From Acidobacteriota bacterium (GTDB lineage Bacteria; Acidobacteriota; Terriglobia; Terriglobales; Acidobacteriaceae), in assembly GCA_021809235.1 (NCBI GenBank), contig JAKBAG010000004.1:1-30043 (forward strand): a stretch of 30,043 nt of DNA, in the 5' to 3' direction. Shown one piece after another: positions 1 through 7,615 of the stretch. A program made the translations under genes and the position numbers. Under the pieces are notes generated by a model that ran no database searches, was not told where the DNA came from, and worked only from the letters and a program-made list of their open reading frames with translations. How positions within the stretch are numbered: the first letter of the stretch is position 1; each line of letters begins with the position of its first letter.

Positions 1-62
1 CCGGCTTCCATCTGCTTGACCGCCGCGATCATCTGCGCTTCCGTGTGCTTGCTCCTCGACAT
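1..62 (-). CDS. IS3-family transposase OrfA, N-terminal fragment (window edge)
   Basis: The minus-strand ATG at 62-60 is preceded by GGAAGGTGCGGAG and opens a frame reading MSRSKHTEAQMIAAVKQMEA. This matches the usual opening of IS3/IS407-group OrfA proteins, small helix-turn-helix proteins of about 90 residues that join OrfB by programmed frameshifting to make the transposase. Only about 20 codons are in the window, so integrity and exact subgroup cannot be told. The family call rests on the K/R-x-T-E-x-Q-I/M start and on the neighbouring IS end. Confidence 0.6.
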   Translation of the reverse strand, partial: MSRSKHTEAQMIAAVKQMEA

Positions 63-122
63 CGCTCCGCACCTTCCTGAATACGAAAATCGTGCTCGGT
101 TCTGTGCGGAATACGGGGTTCA
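1..122 (-). mobile_element. IS3-family insertion sequence, one end (partial)
   Basis: On the minus strand a sequence starting TGAACCCCGTATTCCGCACA at 122 has the look of an IS3-family terminal inverted repeat (TGA start). About 35 bases inside it comes a ribosome binding site and then the start of an OrfA-like reading frame at 62. The rest of the element lies outside the window. The other end, target duplication and completeness cannot be judged. The IR call rests on its look and on its distance from orfA. Confidence 0.6.
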
Positions 123-248
123 GGCCAGCAGAAGCTGCGCTAAGGCTATTGTCTGTTGCATGTGCTGCTGGACGAAGAGGCCATGCGGTGAACGTCAAGC
201 GCGTCTACCGGATGTATCTGGAGGAAGGTCTGAGTGTTCGTTGCAGGG
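123..248 (+). pseudogene. IS3-family transposase OrfB remnant, frameshifted
   Basis: Two frames together rebuild an OrfB segment. Positions 144-179 read GYCLLHVLLDEE, and after a one-base loss near 179 the frame from 179 reads GHAVNVKRVYRMYLEEGLSV. Together they match the conserved OrfB stretch just before the DDE integrase core (G-Y-R-R-[IL]-H-x-L-L-x-x-E-G-H-x-V-N-x-K-R-V-Y-R-[LM]-Y). A TAA stop at 141-143 stands where a Phe codon is expected. The match ends soon after position 245, so the catalytic domain is gone. It is a dead fragment on the opposite strand from the IS end at 122, so it is probably an older insertion that the second element entered or landed beside. Confidence 0.7.
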
Positions 249-366
249 CACTGCATGCTCCACGGCTTCCTTAAATATTGTTCATTCTCTTTGGAGTGAA
301 GCATAGAAGCTTCCTGCCGATATCAGTGGTGGGCAAACATCCGCAAAAACAAGAAGGAGAATACTG

Positions 367-1524
367 ATGCGAAGGATACTTGCATTCCTGATTCTGGCAG
401 TGTGTGTGGAGGCGGGAGCGCATGCTCAGAGTCTGGATGATCTGAATATTCAGATTCACGGCTACGCAACGCAGAGTTTTGTGTACACGAACAACAACAA
501 CATTTTTACGATGGACTCCAGTGGTGGGAGCCTGCAGTGGACGGAAGCGGTGGTCAATGTGGGAGCGACTCCAGTGCCGAAGCTGCGGATCGGGGTTCAG
601 GCGCGATACATGCTGCTGGGTAACATTGGAAATGCGATCACGCTGGACTGGGCTGCAGCGGATTACAAGGTGAATGATCGGATCGGATTCAGGTTTGGAA
701 AAGTGAAGACGCCTACGGGCCTGTTGAATGAGATTCAGGACATTGATCCATCGTACCAGTGGGCCTTATTGCCACAGGGCGTCTATCCGCTGTTGAGTCG
801 AAACTCGGTGTTGTCGCATGAAGGTGGAATTGTATACGGCGATGCGCGGATGGGAAGTAAGGGAGGGAGGTTGCAGTACTGGGGGTTTGCTGGAGTACGC
901 AGCCTTCCAGGCAATGACGGGTATTTTCTGAATCAGACAGAAAGCGGAGAAACGTTGCCGAATGGAATTTCCTTCAAGCTGGCGGGACTGACGCTACGCT
1001 GGCAGCTTCCGATTCGCGGGCTGATGATTGGTGCATCCGAAGTGAATCAAAGGTCCGCCTCCGGACTCCTTGTGTACGGTCCATACACCGGAACGCAGCA
1101 AACCAAGGAGTTTAATCAGCCATCGTATTTCGGCAAGTATGAGAACGACAAGCTGATGGTGGCGGGGGAATATATCCGGCTTACGGTTCCGTTCTCTGTG
1201 AATCTGACAGGACTGCCGGCTCAGGGAGGGTATCTTGATCAGCGAGCCTGGTATGCGATGTCAACGTATAAGGCGACGTCGAAATTGAGCGTGGGCGTAT
1301 ATGACACGCAGAGTGTAGATCGTGCTTCGCCTGTTTCCTCCTCATCGCGGCGATTCTTTGACTGGGTGATTAACGGACGTTATGACTTCAACGAGTTTTT
1401 GTATGCAAAGGCCGAGGAACACTTCATGCGGGGTACGGAGTTTGGATTTGATCAAACGATGAATCCGAATGGCCTGAAGCCAAATACAGACACACTTGTG
1501 ATGAAGGTTGGCGTAAGTTTCTAG
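367..1524 (+). CDS. Outer-membrane beta-barrel porin-like protein
   Basis: This is a 385-residue protein with a signal peptide (residues 1 to about 20, hydrophobic core after MRR, cut after AHA). The rest is made of alternating short amphipathic strands rich in Tyr, Trp and Gly, and it ends in a terminal Phe (VSF), the BAM signal of outer-membrane barrels. It looks like an OprP/OprO-type or DUF-class porin, but the specific family is not certain. The start is supported by AGAAGGAGA six bases upstream. It is the first of three closely spaced genes with a small phosphate-binding-like protein and a chemoreceptor, so it likely admits the ligand sensed by that unit. The substrate is unknown; phosphate or another anion is a guess from the neighbour. 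Confidence 0.75.
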   Translation: MRRILAFLILAVCVEAGAHAQSLDDLNIQIHGYATQSFVYTNNNNIFTMDSSGGSLQWTEAVVNVGATPVPKLRIGVQARYMLLGNIGNAITLDWAAADYKVNDRIGFRFGKVKTPTGLLNEIQDIDPSYQWALLPQGVYPLLSRNSVLSHEGGIVYGDARMGSKGGRLQYWGFAGVRSLPGNDGYFLNQTESGETLPNGISFKLAGLTLRWQLPIRGLMIGASEVNQRSASGLLVYGPYTGTQQTKEFNQPSYFGKYENDKLMVAGEYIRLTVPFSVNLTGLPAQGGYLDQRAWYAMSTYKATSKLSVGVYDTQSVDRASPVSSSSRRFFDWVINGRYDFNEFLYAKAEEHFMRGTEFGFDQTMNPNGLKPNTDTLVMKVGVSF

Positions 1525-1551
1525 CGTTTTGACCGAAAGGAGAGTCCGGTG

Positions 1552-1974
1552 ATGAAGAAGATTTGGCTATGGATGGCAGCAGCGATTTGCATGATGGTGT
1601 TGCCTGGGATTGCGCGTGCACAAGTGTTGTTGATCGCGAATCCCAGTGTGAAGGCAACGGGGGTGAGCAAGGGAGAGATCCGGGATGTATTCACGGGGAA
1701 TGCAACGTCACTTCACGATGGGTCAAAGGTAATTCCCGTGTTGTTGAAGTCTGGCGAAACGACGAACGCATTTCTGGCAGCGTTTATCGGAAAGTCAGAT
1801 GCGGCATTCCGAGCATCCTGGCGCAGTCTGGTGTTTTCGGGTCAGGGAAGCATGCCAAAGCAGGAGGATACGGATGCTGCGATGGTGGAATACGTTCTGC
1901 ATACCTCCGGTGCAGTTGGATATGTCGGCAAGTCTGCAGCGCATGATGGCGTGAAAGTTCTCCAAGTGAGGTAA
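1552..1974 (+). CDS. Small PstS-like (phosphate ABC substrate-binding domain) periplasmic protein
   Basis: This is about 140 residues with a clear signal peptide (MKKIWLWMAAAICMMVLPG, cut after ARA). The mature part has the pattern of short PstS-like binding domains: VLLIANPSV at the N-terminus, SKGEIRDVFTGN, a conserved W-R-x-L-V-F-S-G and late G-A-V-G-Y-V. It is about half the size of a full PstS, so it likely makes one lobe only. A GTG at 1549 is also possible, but ATG 1552 sits better (seven bases) behind AAGGAGAG. Its stop overlaps the start of the chemoreceptor by one base (TAATG), so translation is likely coupled. It probably presents a ligand to the chemoreceptor rather than to an ABC permease, since no permease gene is here. 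Confidence 0.75.
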   Translation: MKKIWLWMAAAICMMVLPGIARAQVLLIANPSVKATGVSKGEIRDVFTGNATSLHDGSKVIPVLLKSGETTNAFLAAFIGKSDAAFRASWRSLVFSGQGSMPKQEDTDAAMVEYVLHTSGAVGYVGKSAAHDGVKVLQVR

Positions 1975-3623
1975 TGGCAATGTTGAAGGGATTTTCCATT
2001 CGAACACGTGTACTTGGCAGCTTTGGACTGCTGAGCGCAGCAAGTATGGCGATGCTGGCGATGGTGATGGTAACTGCTCTGGTGACACATCAGCACATGC
2101 AGTCCATCTCCAGGTCACTGTTTCCCTCTGCGTTGAAGATGCAGGAGGCTTCAGCGGCATTTGAGAAGCTGCAGAAGCATTACCGCGATGCTGTGGTGCT
2201 CCAGGATCAGGGTTCATTGAAGGCAGCTGCCACGGATGCGGATACGGTGGAACATGCGATGGAGTCAGTGGAAGCGGATCTGGGAGGAGATACAGTCCTG
2301 CAGGCAAAGGCAAAGGATGTGCGGGAGCATTTTCAAGAGTTGCAGTCCAAGAGCGCCCAGACATATCAAAAAGCCTTGTCTGGCCCGGATGGTATGTCTG
2401 CGGAAACAATGGCGACGATGCGATCTCTGGCATCAGAAAACAAGGGACTTTCCGGCCAGCTGACAGATCTGAGTACTGCAATCTCCAATCAGTTTCAATT
2501 CGATCTTAATCGCGTGGACGAGTGGAGTGTGTGGTCGCGTGTGGTTGGATTTCTGATGCTTGGGATTGCACTGGGGAGTGGCCTTCTGGCGTGGTGGGTG
2601 ATTCAGGAGCAGGTGGTGGGACGCCTGCATGCATTGAGCCTTCGCCTGAAGGACATAGCGGAAGGCGAAGGCGATCTTACAAAACGGATTGAGGTTGCAG
2701 GAGGAGATGAGATTGACGAAGTCGGAACCTGGTTCAATGAGTTCATTGGGAAGATCGAGAGCATTATTCAAAGTGTGGCCAGGAATGCCGAAGTCCTGAT
2801 GCTATCGGTAAGCGAGATGGAGTCGCGTGCCCGGGAGACAGCCGTGCAAACCGCGACGCAGAAGGAGCAGGCAGATCAAATTCGCACAACAATTCGTGAG
2901 ATGTCGGATTCAATCCGGGAGATCAGTTCAACCAGCCAGACAGCTGCGCTGGATGCACAGAGATCCGAAGAGTCTGCCAGGACAGGAGGAGCCACAGTTC
3001 ATCAGACGGTTGAACGGATTCAGCATCTGGCCGGACTCAATGAAGAGACGTCCAAGAGGATTGAGTCTCTTGGTTCTGCAAGTCAGTCCATTGGTCGAAT
3101 TGTGGGTGTGATCGAGGATATTGCCGAGCAAACGAATCTGCTGGCATTGAATGCATCGATTGAAGCGGCAAGGGCCGGGGAGCATGGGCGAGGATTTGCA
3201 GTGGTGGCCGGAGAGGTGCGCCGGCTGGCAGAGCGCACAAGCACGGCAACCAAGGAAATCAACAATACGGTTCGTGCGATTCAAAGCGGAACGCAGGACA
3301 CTGTGGATGCCGTGAAGTCGAGTCTGGCTGAGGTGGTGCAGGGAGCCAGCTCTGCGCGACAGGCAGGCGAAGCGCTGGAGAGCATCATTGCGGGTGCAGC
3401 ATCTGTGCAATCGATGGTGTCACAGATTGCAGCAGCTTCGACGGAACAGTCGTATGCGGCAAACGCGGTGAACGGAAGCGTGGGTGAGATCACAAACATC
3501 ATCCATCTGACGGCGGAAAACTCGCAGCGAACCGTGTCTGCGTGTCAGGACATGTCCAGGCTTGCAGAGAGTCTTCGTCAGATGGTGCATTCATTCAAGG
3601 TACGGGATTCTGTCGTCTCTTGA
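1974..3623 (+). CDS. Methyl-accepting chemotaxis protein
   Basis: This is a 549-residue transmembrane chemoreceptor. TM1 is at about residues 14-37, followed by a periplasmic helical domain of about 150 residues (four-helix-bundle type), TM2 at about 186-206, HAMP at about 208-262 (with D-I-A-E-G-E-G-D-L-T) and a long cytoplasmic signalling coiled coil. The hairpin tip that binds CheA and CheW is present and canonical: I-A-E-Q-T-N-L-L-A-L-N-A-S-I-E-A-A-R-A-G at residues 383-402, then GRGFAVVAGEVRRLAERT. There is no C-terminal pentapeptide for CheR/CheB tethering (it ends KVRDSVVS). It overlaps the upstream binding-protein gene by one base. The ligand is unknown; the operon suggests a porin-admitted anion bound by the small PstS-like protein. 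No other che genes are in the window. Confidence 0.93.
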   Translation: MAMLKGFSIRTRVLGSFGLLSAASMAMLAMVMVTALVTHQHMQSISRSLFPSALKMQEASAAFEKLQKHYRDAVVLQDQGSLKAAATDADTVEHAMESVEADLGGDTVLQAKAKDVREHFQELQSKSAQTYQKALSGPDGMSAETMATMRSLASENKGLSGQLTDLSTAISNQFQFDLNRVDEWSVWSRVVGFLMLGIALGSGLLAWWVIQEQVVGRLHALSLRLKDIAEGEGDLTKRIEVAGGDEIDEVGTWFNEFIGKIESIIQSVARNAEVLMLSVSEMESRARETAVQTATQKEQADQIRTTIREMSDSIREISSTSQTAALDAQRSEESARTGGATVHQTVERIQHLAGLNEETSKRIESLGSASQSIGRIVGVIEDIAEQTNLLALNASIEAARAGEHGRGFAVVAGEVRRLAERTSTATKEINNTVRAIQSGTQDTVDAVKSSLAEVVQGASSARQAGEALESIIAGAASVQSMVSQIAAASTEQSYAANAVNGSVGEITNIIHLTAENSQRTVSACQDMSRLAESLRQMVHSFKVRDSVVS

Positions 3624-3714
3624 TTGAACTTCTGGCATGACCGCAGTGGGTCGGTCTTCCGGGATAAGCTTGCCGGCTCATGAGGAGCAGTGGAAGTGTC
3701 CGTGGAGGGTTAGC

Positions 3715-5604
3715 TCAACGCAGGTCCTGCAGTTGCCTGCCGGGGAAGGATGCGCGGAGAGCGTTCAGGACAGCCAGCAGATCGATGAGTTCCTGGCCCA
3801 GGGCGCCGGCGGCAGGCGGAAGCAGGCCAAGGGTGGCAAGAACCATGCCGAGCACGCTGAGAACCATGCCGCCGATGGCGCTTTGCAGGGCGATGCGGCG
3901 CATGCGCATGCCGATGTGAAGGAGCGTGTCGACGCGGTCGAGACTTGCCTCCAGAATGACGGCATCGGCAGCTTCTGCGGTGATGTCACTGTGCTGTCCG
4001 AAGGCGATGCCGACGGTTGCCGCCAGCATGGCCGGAGCATCATTGATGCCGTCGCCGAGGAAAAGCGTGGGAGACTTTGCTGTCTGTTCCTGGACGATCT
4101 GCAGCTTCTGCTCCGGGGTCAGGCTGGCATGCATCTCGTGGATGCCTACGATTTCTGCCAGATGCCGGACTTCGTGATCGCGATCGCCGGAAAGCAGGAT
4201 GATGGATGCCACCTGGTGCCGGGGCTTGAGGTGCGCGATGAAGGATTTGCTTTCCAGGCGCGGGCGATCATGGAAGCGGATGAGCCCGAAGAGTTGACCG
4301 TCAACGAGGACGATGCACTCCATGCCGGAGTCGGAGGACGGCAGCGCGGAAACCAGATCTGCAGGCAGACGGCTTCTTCCCGTGACCAGTACGCTTTTGC
4401 CGGTCACCTGTCCGGTGAGTCCCTGACCGGGATGTTCGCGGATGTTTTCAGCGACTGGAAGCTGCAGATGGTTCTGCTGGGCGGCATGCAGAATGGCGCT
4501 GGCAAGCGGATGCTTGGAGTATTGCTCGAGAGTGGCGCAGAGGCGGAGAACATCGTCGGTGGAAGCGCCGGAGAACGGGAGAACCTCGGTGACGATGGGC
4601 TCGCCGTGCGTGAGGGTTCCGGTCTTGTCGAAGAACATGGTGTGAATCTTGCCAAGCTGCTCGAGCACGGCGGGCTTCTTGATGACGATGCCATGCTTGG
4701 CGGCAAGCGAGATGGAGCCGATGATCGCGATGGGGATTGCCAGCAGCAACGGGCATGGAGTGGCGATGACGAGGACGGCAAGAAAGCGTTCGGGATCTCC
4801 GCTGAGGAGCCAACCGGCAACCGCAACCAGAACTGCCATGGGGGTGTAATAGGCTCCGAGCCGGTCTGCGAGTCTGCGGATGGCCGGAGGGTTCTGCTCT
4901 GCCTTCTGCATGACCTGCATGATGCGTGCGTAGCGGGAGTCGACGGCGAGCTTGTCGGCGCGGATGGTCAGCGCGGCATCCTCGTTCAAGGCACCGGAGA
5001 TGACCAGGGATCCTGACGTCTTGCGGATGCGAAAGGGTTCGCCGGTCAGGAAGGACTCATCCATGGTGCCGATGCCGGCCTCAACTGTTCCATCGACGGG
5101 ACAGATCTCGTGCGGAAAGACGATGAGCCGATCGCCGATGCGAATGTCGGCGACGGGGATGGAGACGGTGGTGTTTCCGTCGATCCTGTGCGCCATGCTG
5201 GGCATGCGGCGGGCCAGGGCGCGGAGCACGGACGAAGCGCGCCGGGTTGCGTATTCCTCCAGCGTCTGTCCGCCGGTGAGCATGAGGATGATGATGGTGG
5301 CAACCAGAAGCTCCTGCATGAGGACGGCCGTGACAATGGAAAGACCGGCAAGGAAGTCAGCACCGAACTGACGCTTCCATATCTGGAGTAACAGCGCGTA
5401 CAGCAAGGGGAGACCACCGGCAAGGATGGCCACCCAGAGCGGAATGGAGGCTGTGCGCGCACTGGAGTGCAGCAGAAATCGCAAGAGCAGATGCAGCAGG
5501 ATGGCCAGAAAGGCAAGCAGGGCGGAGTATCGGGTCCAGGCGCTACGGATGGCTTCCCATGGGCGCTTGCGGGCAGAAGTCTCCGGAGTCGGCTGTGCGG
5601 ACAT
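3715..5604 (-). CDS. P1B-type heavy-metal-transporting P-type ATPase
   Basis: This is a metal efflux or uptake ATPase of the inner membrane. The family's key motifs are all visible: a TGE loop (S-F-L-T-G-E-P), the membrane metal-site motif T-P-C-P, the phosphorylated Asp in DKTGTLT near 4627, an HP pair (SKHPLA) and the hinge GDGINDAP. The metal-site motif is TPCP, not CPC, resembling P1B-5-like ATPases (Ni/Fe/Co reported in the family), so the cargo is uncertain. No N-terminal CxxC or His-rich metal domain is seen. The frame is open up to 5730. I chose the ATG at 5604 (about 629 residues), but no start has a good ribosome binding site; GTG 5673, with GGAG upstream, and ATG 5730 are alternatives. 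It is convergent with the chemoreceptor gene. Confidence 0.88.
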   Translation of the reverse strand: MSAQPTPETSARKRPWEAIRSAWTRYSALLAFLAILLHLLLRFLLHSSARTASIPLWVAILAGGLPLLYALLLQIWKRQFGADFLAGLSIVTAVLMQELLVATIIILMLTGGQTLEEYATRRASSVLRALARRMPSMAHRIDGNTTVSIPVADIRIGDRLIVFPHEICPVDGTVEAGIGTMDESFLTGEPFRIRKTSGSLVISGALNEDAALTIRADKLAVDSRYARIMQVMQKAEQNPPAIRRLADRLGAYYTPMAVLVAVAGWLLSGDPERFLAVLVIATPCPLLLAIPIAIIGSISLAAKHGIVIKKPAVLEQLGKIHTMFFDKTGTLTHGEPIVTEVLPFSGASTDDVLRLCATLEQYSKHPLASAILHAAQQNHLQLPVAENIREHPGQGLTGQVTGKSVLVTGRSRLPADLVSALPSSDSGMECIVLVDGQLFGLIRFHDRPRLESKSFIAHLKPRHQVASIILLSGDRDHEVRHLAEIVGIHEMHASLTPEQKLQIVQEQTAKSPTLFLGDGINDAPAMLAATVGIAFGQHSDITAEAADAVILEASLDRVDTLLHIGMRMRRIALQSAIGGMVLSVLGMVLATLGLLPPAAGALGQELIDLLAVLNALRASFPGRQLQDLR

Positions 5605-5769
5605 CTGCGGAGGATTCGGCCTGTCTCCGGCGTTCTGATCGGAGATGGAAGGAGGATGCAAAGTACTTAGCACTCTACTCCAAATCGATGGGCGAAACCA
5701 GATGCCTACGGTGGAGTGCGGGGTTGCCATCGGCGTGGGTGGAGATGCCCGGGGAAGGTTGGCACCAGA

Positions 5770-5805
5770 CAGCAGAGGCCTGCCGGGGATGGCAGGCCTC
5801 TGCTG
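5770..5805 (-). terminator. Hairpin, likely terminator of the carboxylesterase gene
   Basis: Perfect 15-base arms CAGCAGAGGCCTGCC and GGCAGGCCTCTGCTG surround a six-base loop. The hairpin starts 24 bases beyond the stop of the minus-strand carboxylesterase gene and lies before the ATPase gene. No clear T-run follows on either strand, so it may terminate poorly, need Rho, or protect the mRNA 3' end. Confidence 0.65.
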
Positions 5806-5828
5806 GGTTGCGAATGCGTGGTCTGGAT

Positions 5829-7520
5829 TCAGAGCAGGAACTTGCGCAGTTCGCCGTCTGGATCGTTGACCATGCGGCTGTCGTTATCCCAGACCATGGT
5901 TTTGTTGGTGACCGGGTCGGATGGCTCCCAGACGAGTCCGGGCTGGCTGGGGTTGCCGGTGCGGGCGAAGTTGGCCCAGGCACGGGCCATCTTGCGCGCC
6001 AGAGCCTGTGCTTCGGGAGTGTTGCCGGTGCCTTGTTCGCAGCGCAGGGTGTTGTCAAAGCAGAACTGCAGGTCGGAGGTGTGCCAGGCTCCGGGCACGC
6101 CGTCCAGCATCTTTGTCTGCCAGGTGAAGTAGTAGGTGTAGACCGGCGCGGCGTGCAGCTCATATTTGAGTTTGGCCATGTGGACGACACCGTTGCGCAT
6201 GGAGAGTCCGTTGAGAAATCCACGGCCGCCGCACATATAGGAGAGGGTACGGGCGCTCTTCTGCGGATAGGCTTTCTGCATGGCATCGGCCAGTGCCTTG
6301 CCTTTTTCCGCGCCGTAGGCGTGGATGAGGTTGGCGCGCCACTCCGCCTCGGTGGGGCGGGATGCCATCATGTTGCCTTCCTCGCTGACCGAGCCGACCA
6401 TCAACGGAATATTGCGTGAGATGGCAGGTGCGGAGTCATGGAAGGGGCTGACGGGAATGACGGTGCCATCGAGGACAGGCGCCCAGAATCGGCGGGGTGG
6501 TCCGGGCATGTGGAATGGGCCGGGATTGCTGGCGGTGAGCTTGCCCTGCGCGGCGTCGGCAGCCGCCATCAGATCCTTCCAGTCCATCTTCTGCAGCGCG
6601 CTGAGGCTGCCCGCGGAGATGCCGAGATCCTTGACCATCTGGCGGGTGAGTTCGCGGGCCTCCTCGGCCGGGCTGGTGAAGGCTCCGCCGGATTGAATCG
6701 CGGCACAGTGGAAGAGTCCCTGCGCCGAAGGCATGGCCATGAGTGTGGCTACCTTGCCGCCGCCGCCGGACTGGCCGTAGATCATGACGCGGTTGGGGTC
6801 GCCGCCGAAGTTGGCAATGTTCTCCTGCACCCACTTCAGCGCTGCGACGAGATCGGTCATACCGACGTTTGAGGACTCCTCGTAGCCGGGACCGAACTGA
6901 GACATGTCGAGAAAGCCCAGCGCATTGAGGCGGTGGTTGACCGAGACCTGGACGACATCGTGGTAGCGGGCCATGTTTGCGCCCTCGTGCGAGGGAAGCT
7001 CATAGGAGGAGCCGAATTCAAAGCCACCGCCGTGAATATAGAACATGACGGGGCGACTGCCGGTGAGCGAGGGAGTCCAGATGTTGAGCTTGAGCATGTC
7101 CTCGCTCTGCCAGCCGTCATCCCAGTCCTGCAGGAAGACCTGCTCCTGGCTGTGCCAGTCATGGAGGCGCTGTGGGCAGTTTGCCCCGTAGATGAGCGCC
7201 GGATACTCGCCCTCCCAGGGGATGGGCGGCTTGGCCGGAAGCCAGCGATTGGCTCCGCCGGTGTCCTGGCCGTAGGGCACGCCCTTGAAGGTGAAGACAT
7301 CGCCGGAGACGAAGCCGCGTACCTTGCCGTAACGCGTCTGGGCTACGGCTGTGTGCGGCGTGGAGCAGTTGGGTGGCTGCTGCTGGTGGACGCCGGTTTT
7401 GATGCTGTCGGATGCCTGAGCGGGACGAGCGACGGCTGCAGCAAGCCCGGCGCCTGCCGAGAGCTTGAGAGCGTCGCGCCGACTGAGGAGTCGAGAGTCG
7501 TTCGTTGATGAGGAAGACAT
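5829..7520 (-). CDS. Type-B carboxylesterase (pNB esterase-like), TAT-exported
   Basis: This is a 563-residue alpha/beta-hydrolase of the carboxylesterase type B family, which cleaves carboxylic esters. The N-terminus has a twin-arginine signal (L-L-S-R-R-D-A-L-K-L then a weakly hydrophobic Ala/Gly stretch, cut near AQA). The fold and active site are complete: F-K-G-V-P-Y-G, oxyanion H-G-G-G-F, nucleophile S251 in G-Q-S-G-G, likely acid E380/E381 in S-E-E-G-N, and His480 in G-A-W-H. AAGGAA stands eight bases before the ATG. It lies downstream of the arabinofuranosidase on the same strand with a hairpin between. It could remove acetyl or feruloyl esters from the same polysaccharide, but the substrate cannot be read from the sequence. 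Confidence 0.92.
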   Translation of the reverse strand: MSSSSTNDSRLLSRRDALKLSAGAGLAAAVARPAQASDSIKTGVHQQQPPNCSTPHTAVAQTRYGKVRGFVSGDVFTFKGVPYGQDTGGANRWLPAKPPIPWEGEYPALIYGANCPQRLHDWHSQEQVFLQDWDDGWQSEDMLKLNIWTPSLTGSRPVMFYIHGGGFEFGSSYELPSHEGANMARYHDVVQVSVNHRLNALGFLDMSQFGPGYEESSNVGMTDLVAALKWVQENIANFGGDPNRVMIYGQSGGGGKVATLMAMPSAQGLFHCAAIQSGGAFTSPAEEARELTRQMVKDLGISAGSLSALQKMDWKDLMAAADAAQGKLTASNPGPFHMPGPPRRFWAPVLDGTVIPVSPFHDSAPAISRNIPLMVGSVSEEGNMMASRPTEAEWRANLIHAYGAEKGKALADAMQKAYPQKSARTLSYMCGGRGFLNGLSMRNGVVHMAKLKYELHAAPVYTYYFTWQTKMLDGVPGAWHTSDLQFCFDNTLRCEQGTGNTPEAQALARKMARAWANFARTGNPSQPGLVWEPSDPVTNKTMVWDNDSRMVNDPDGELRKFLL

Positions 7521-7571
7521 GGCAAATTCCTTTCCCTGAGGTGGTGTTCGTCGTTCGGAAATGGATTCCCG

Positions 7572-7607
7572 GCGTCAGGCTCAGGAGGGGAACCCTGGAC
7601 CTGACGC
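7572..7607 (-). terminator. Stem-loop after arabinofuranosidase gene
   Basis: Eight-base perfect arms GCGTCAGG and CCTGACGC, with a partly paired interior (CAGG/CCTG), sit nine bases past the arabinofuranosidase stop on the minus strand and before the carboxylesterase start. There is no clear U-tract afterwards. It may act as a partial terminator or mRNA stabiliser that sets the ratio of the two enzymes. Confidence 0.45.
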
Positions 7608-7615
7608 GAAGGGAT

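Noticed and set aside
3639..3657. Weak dyad GACCG-CGGTC between the convergent chemoreceptor and ATPase genes.
   Set aside because: The arms are only five bases with no T-run, too weak to call a terminator.
3637..5016. A 459-codon plus-strand open frame opposite the P-type ATPase.
   Set aside because: The minus strand carries DKTGTLT, TPCP and GDGINDAP; the plus-strand frame is a shadow.
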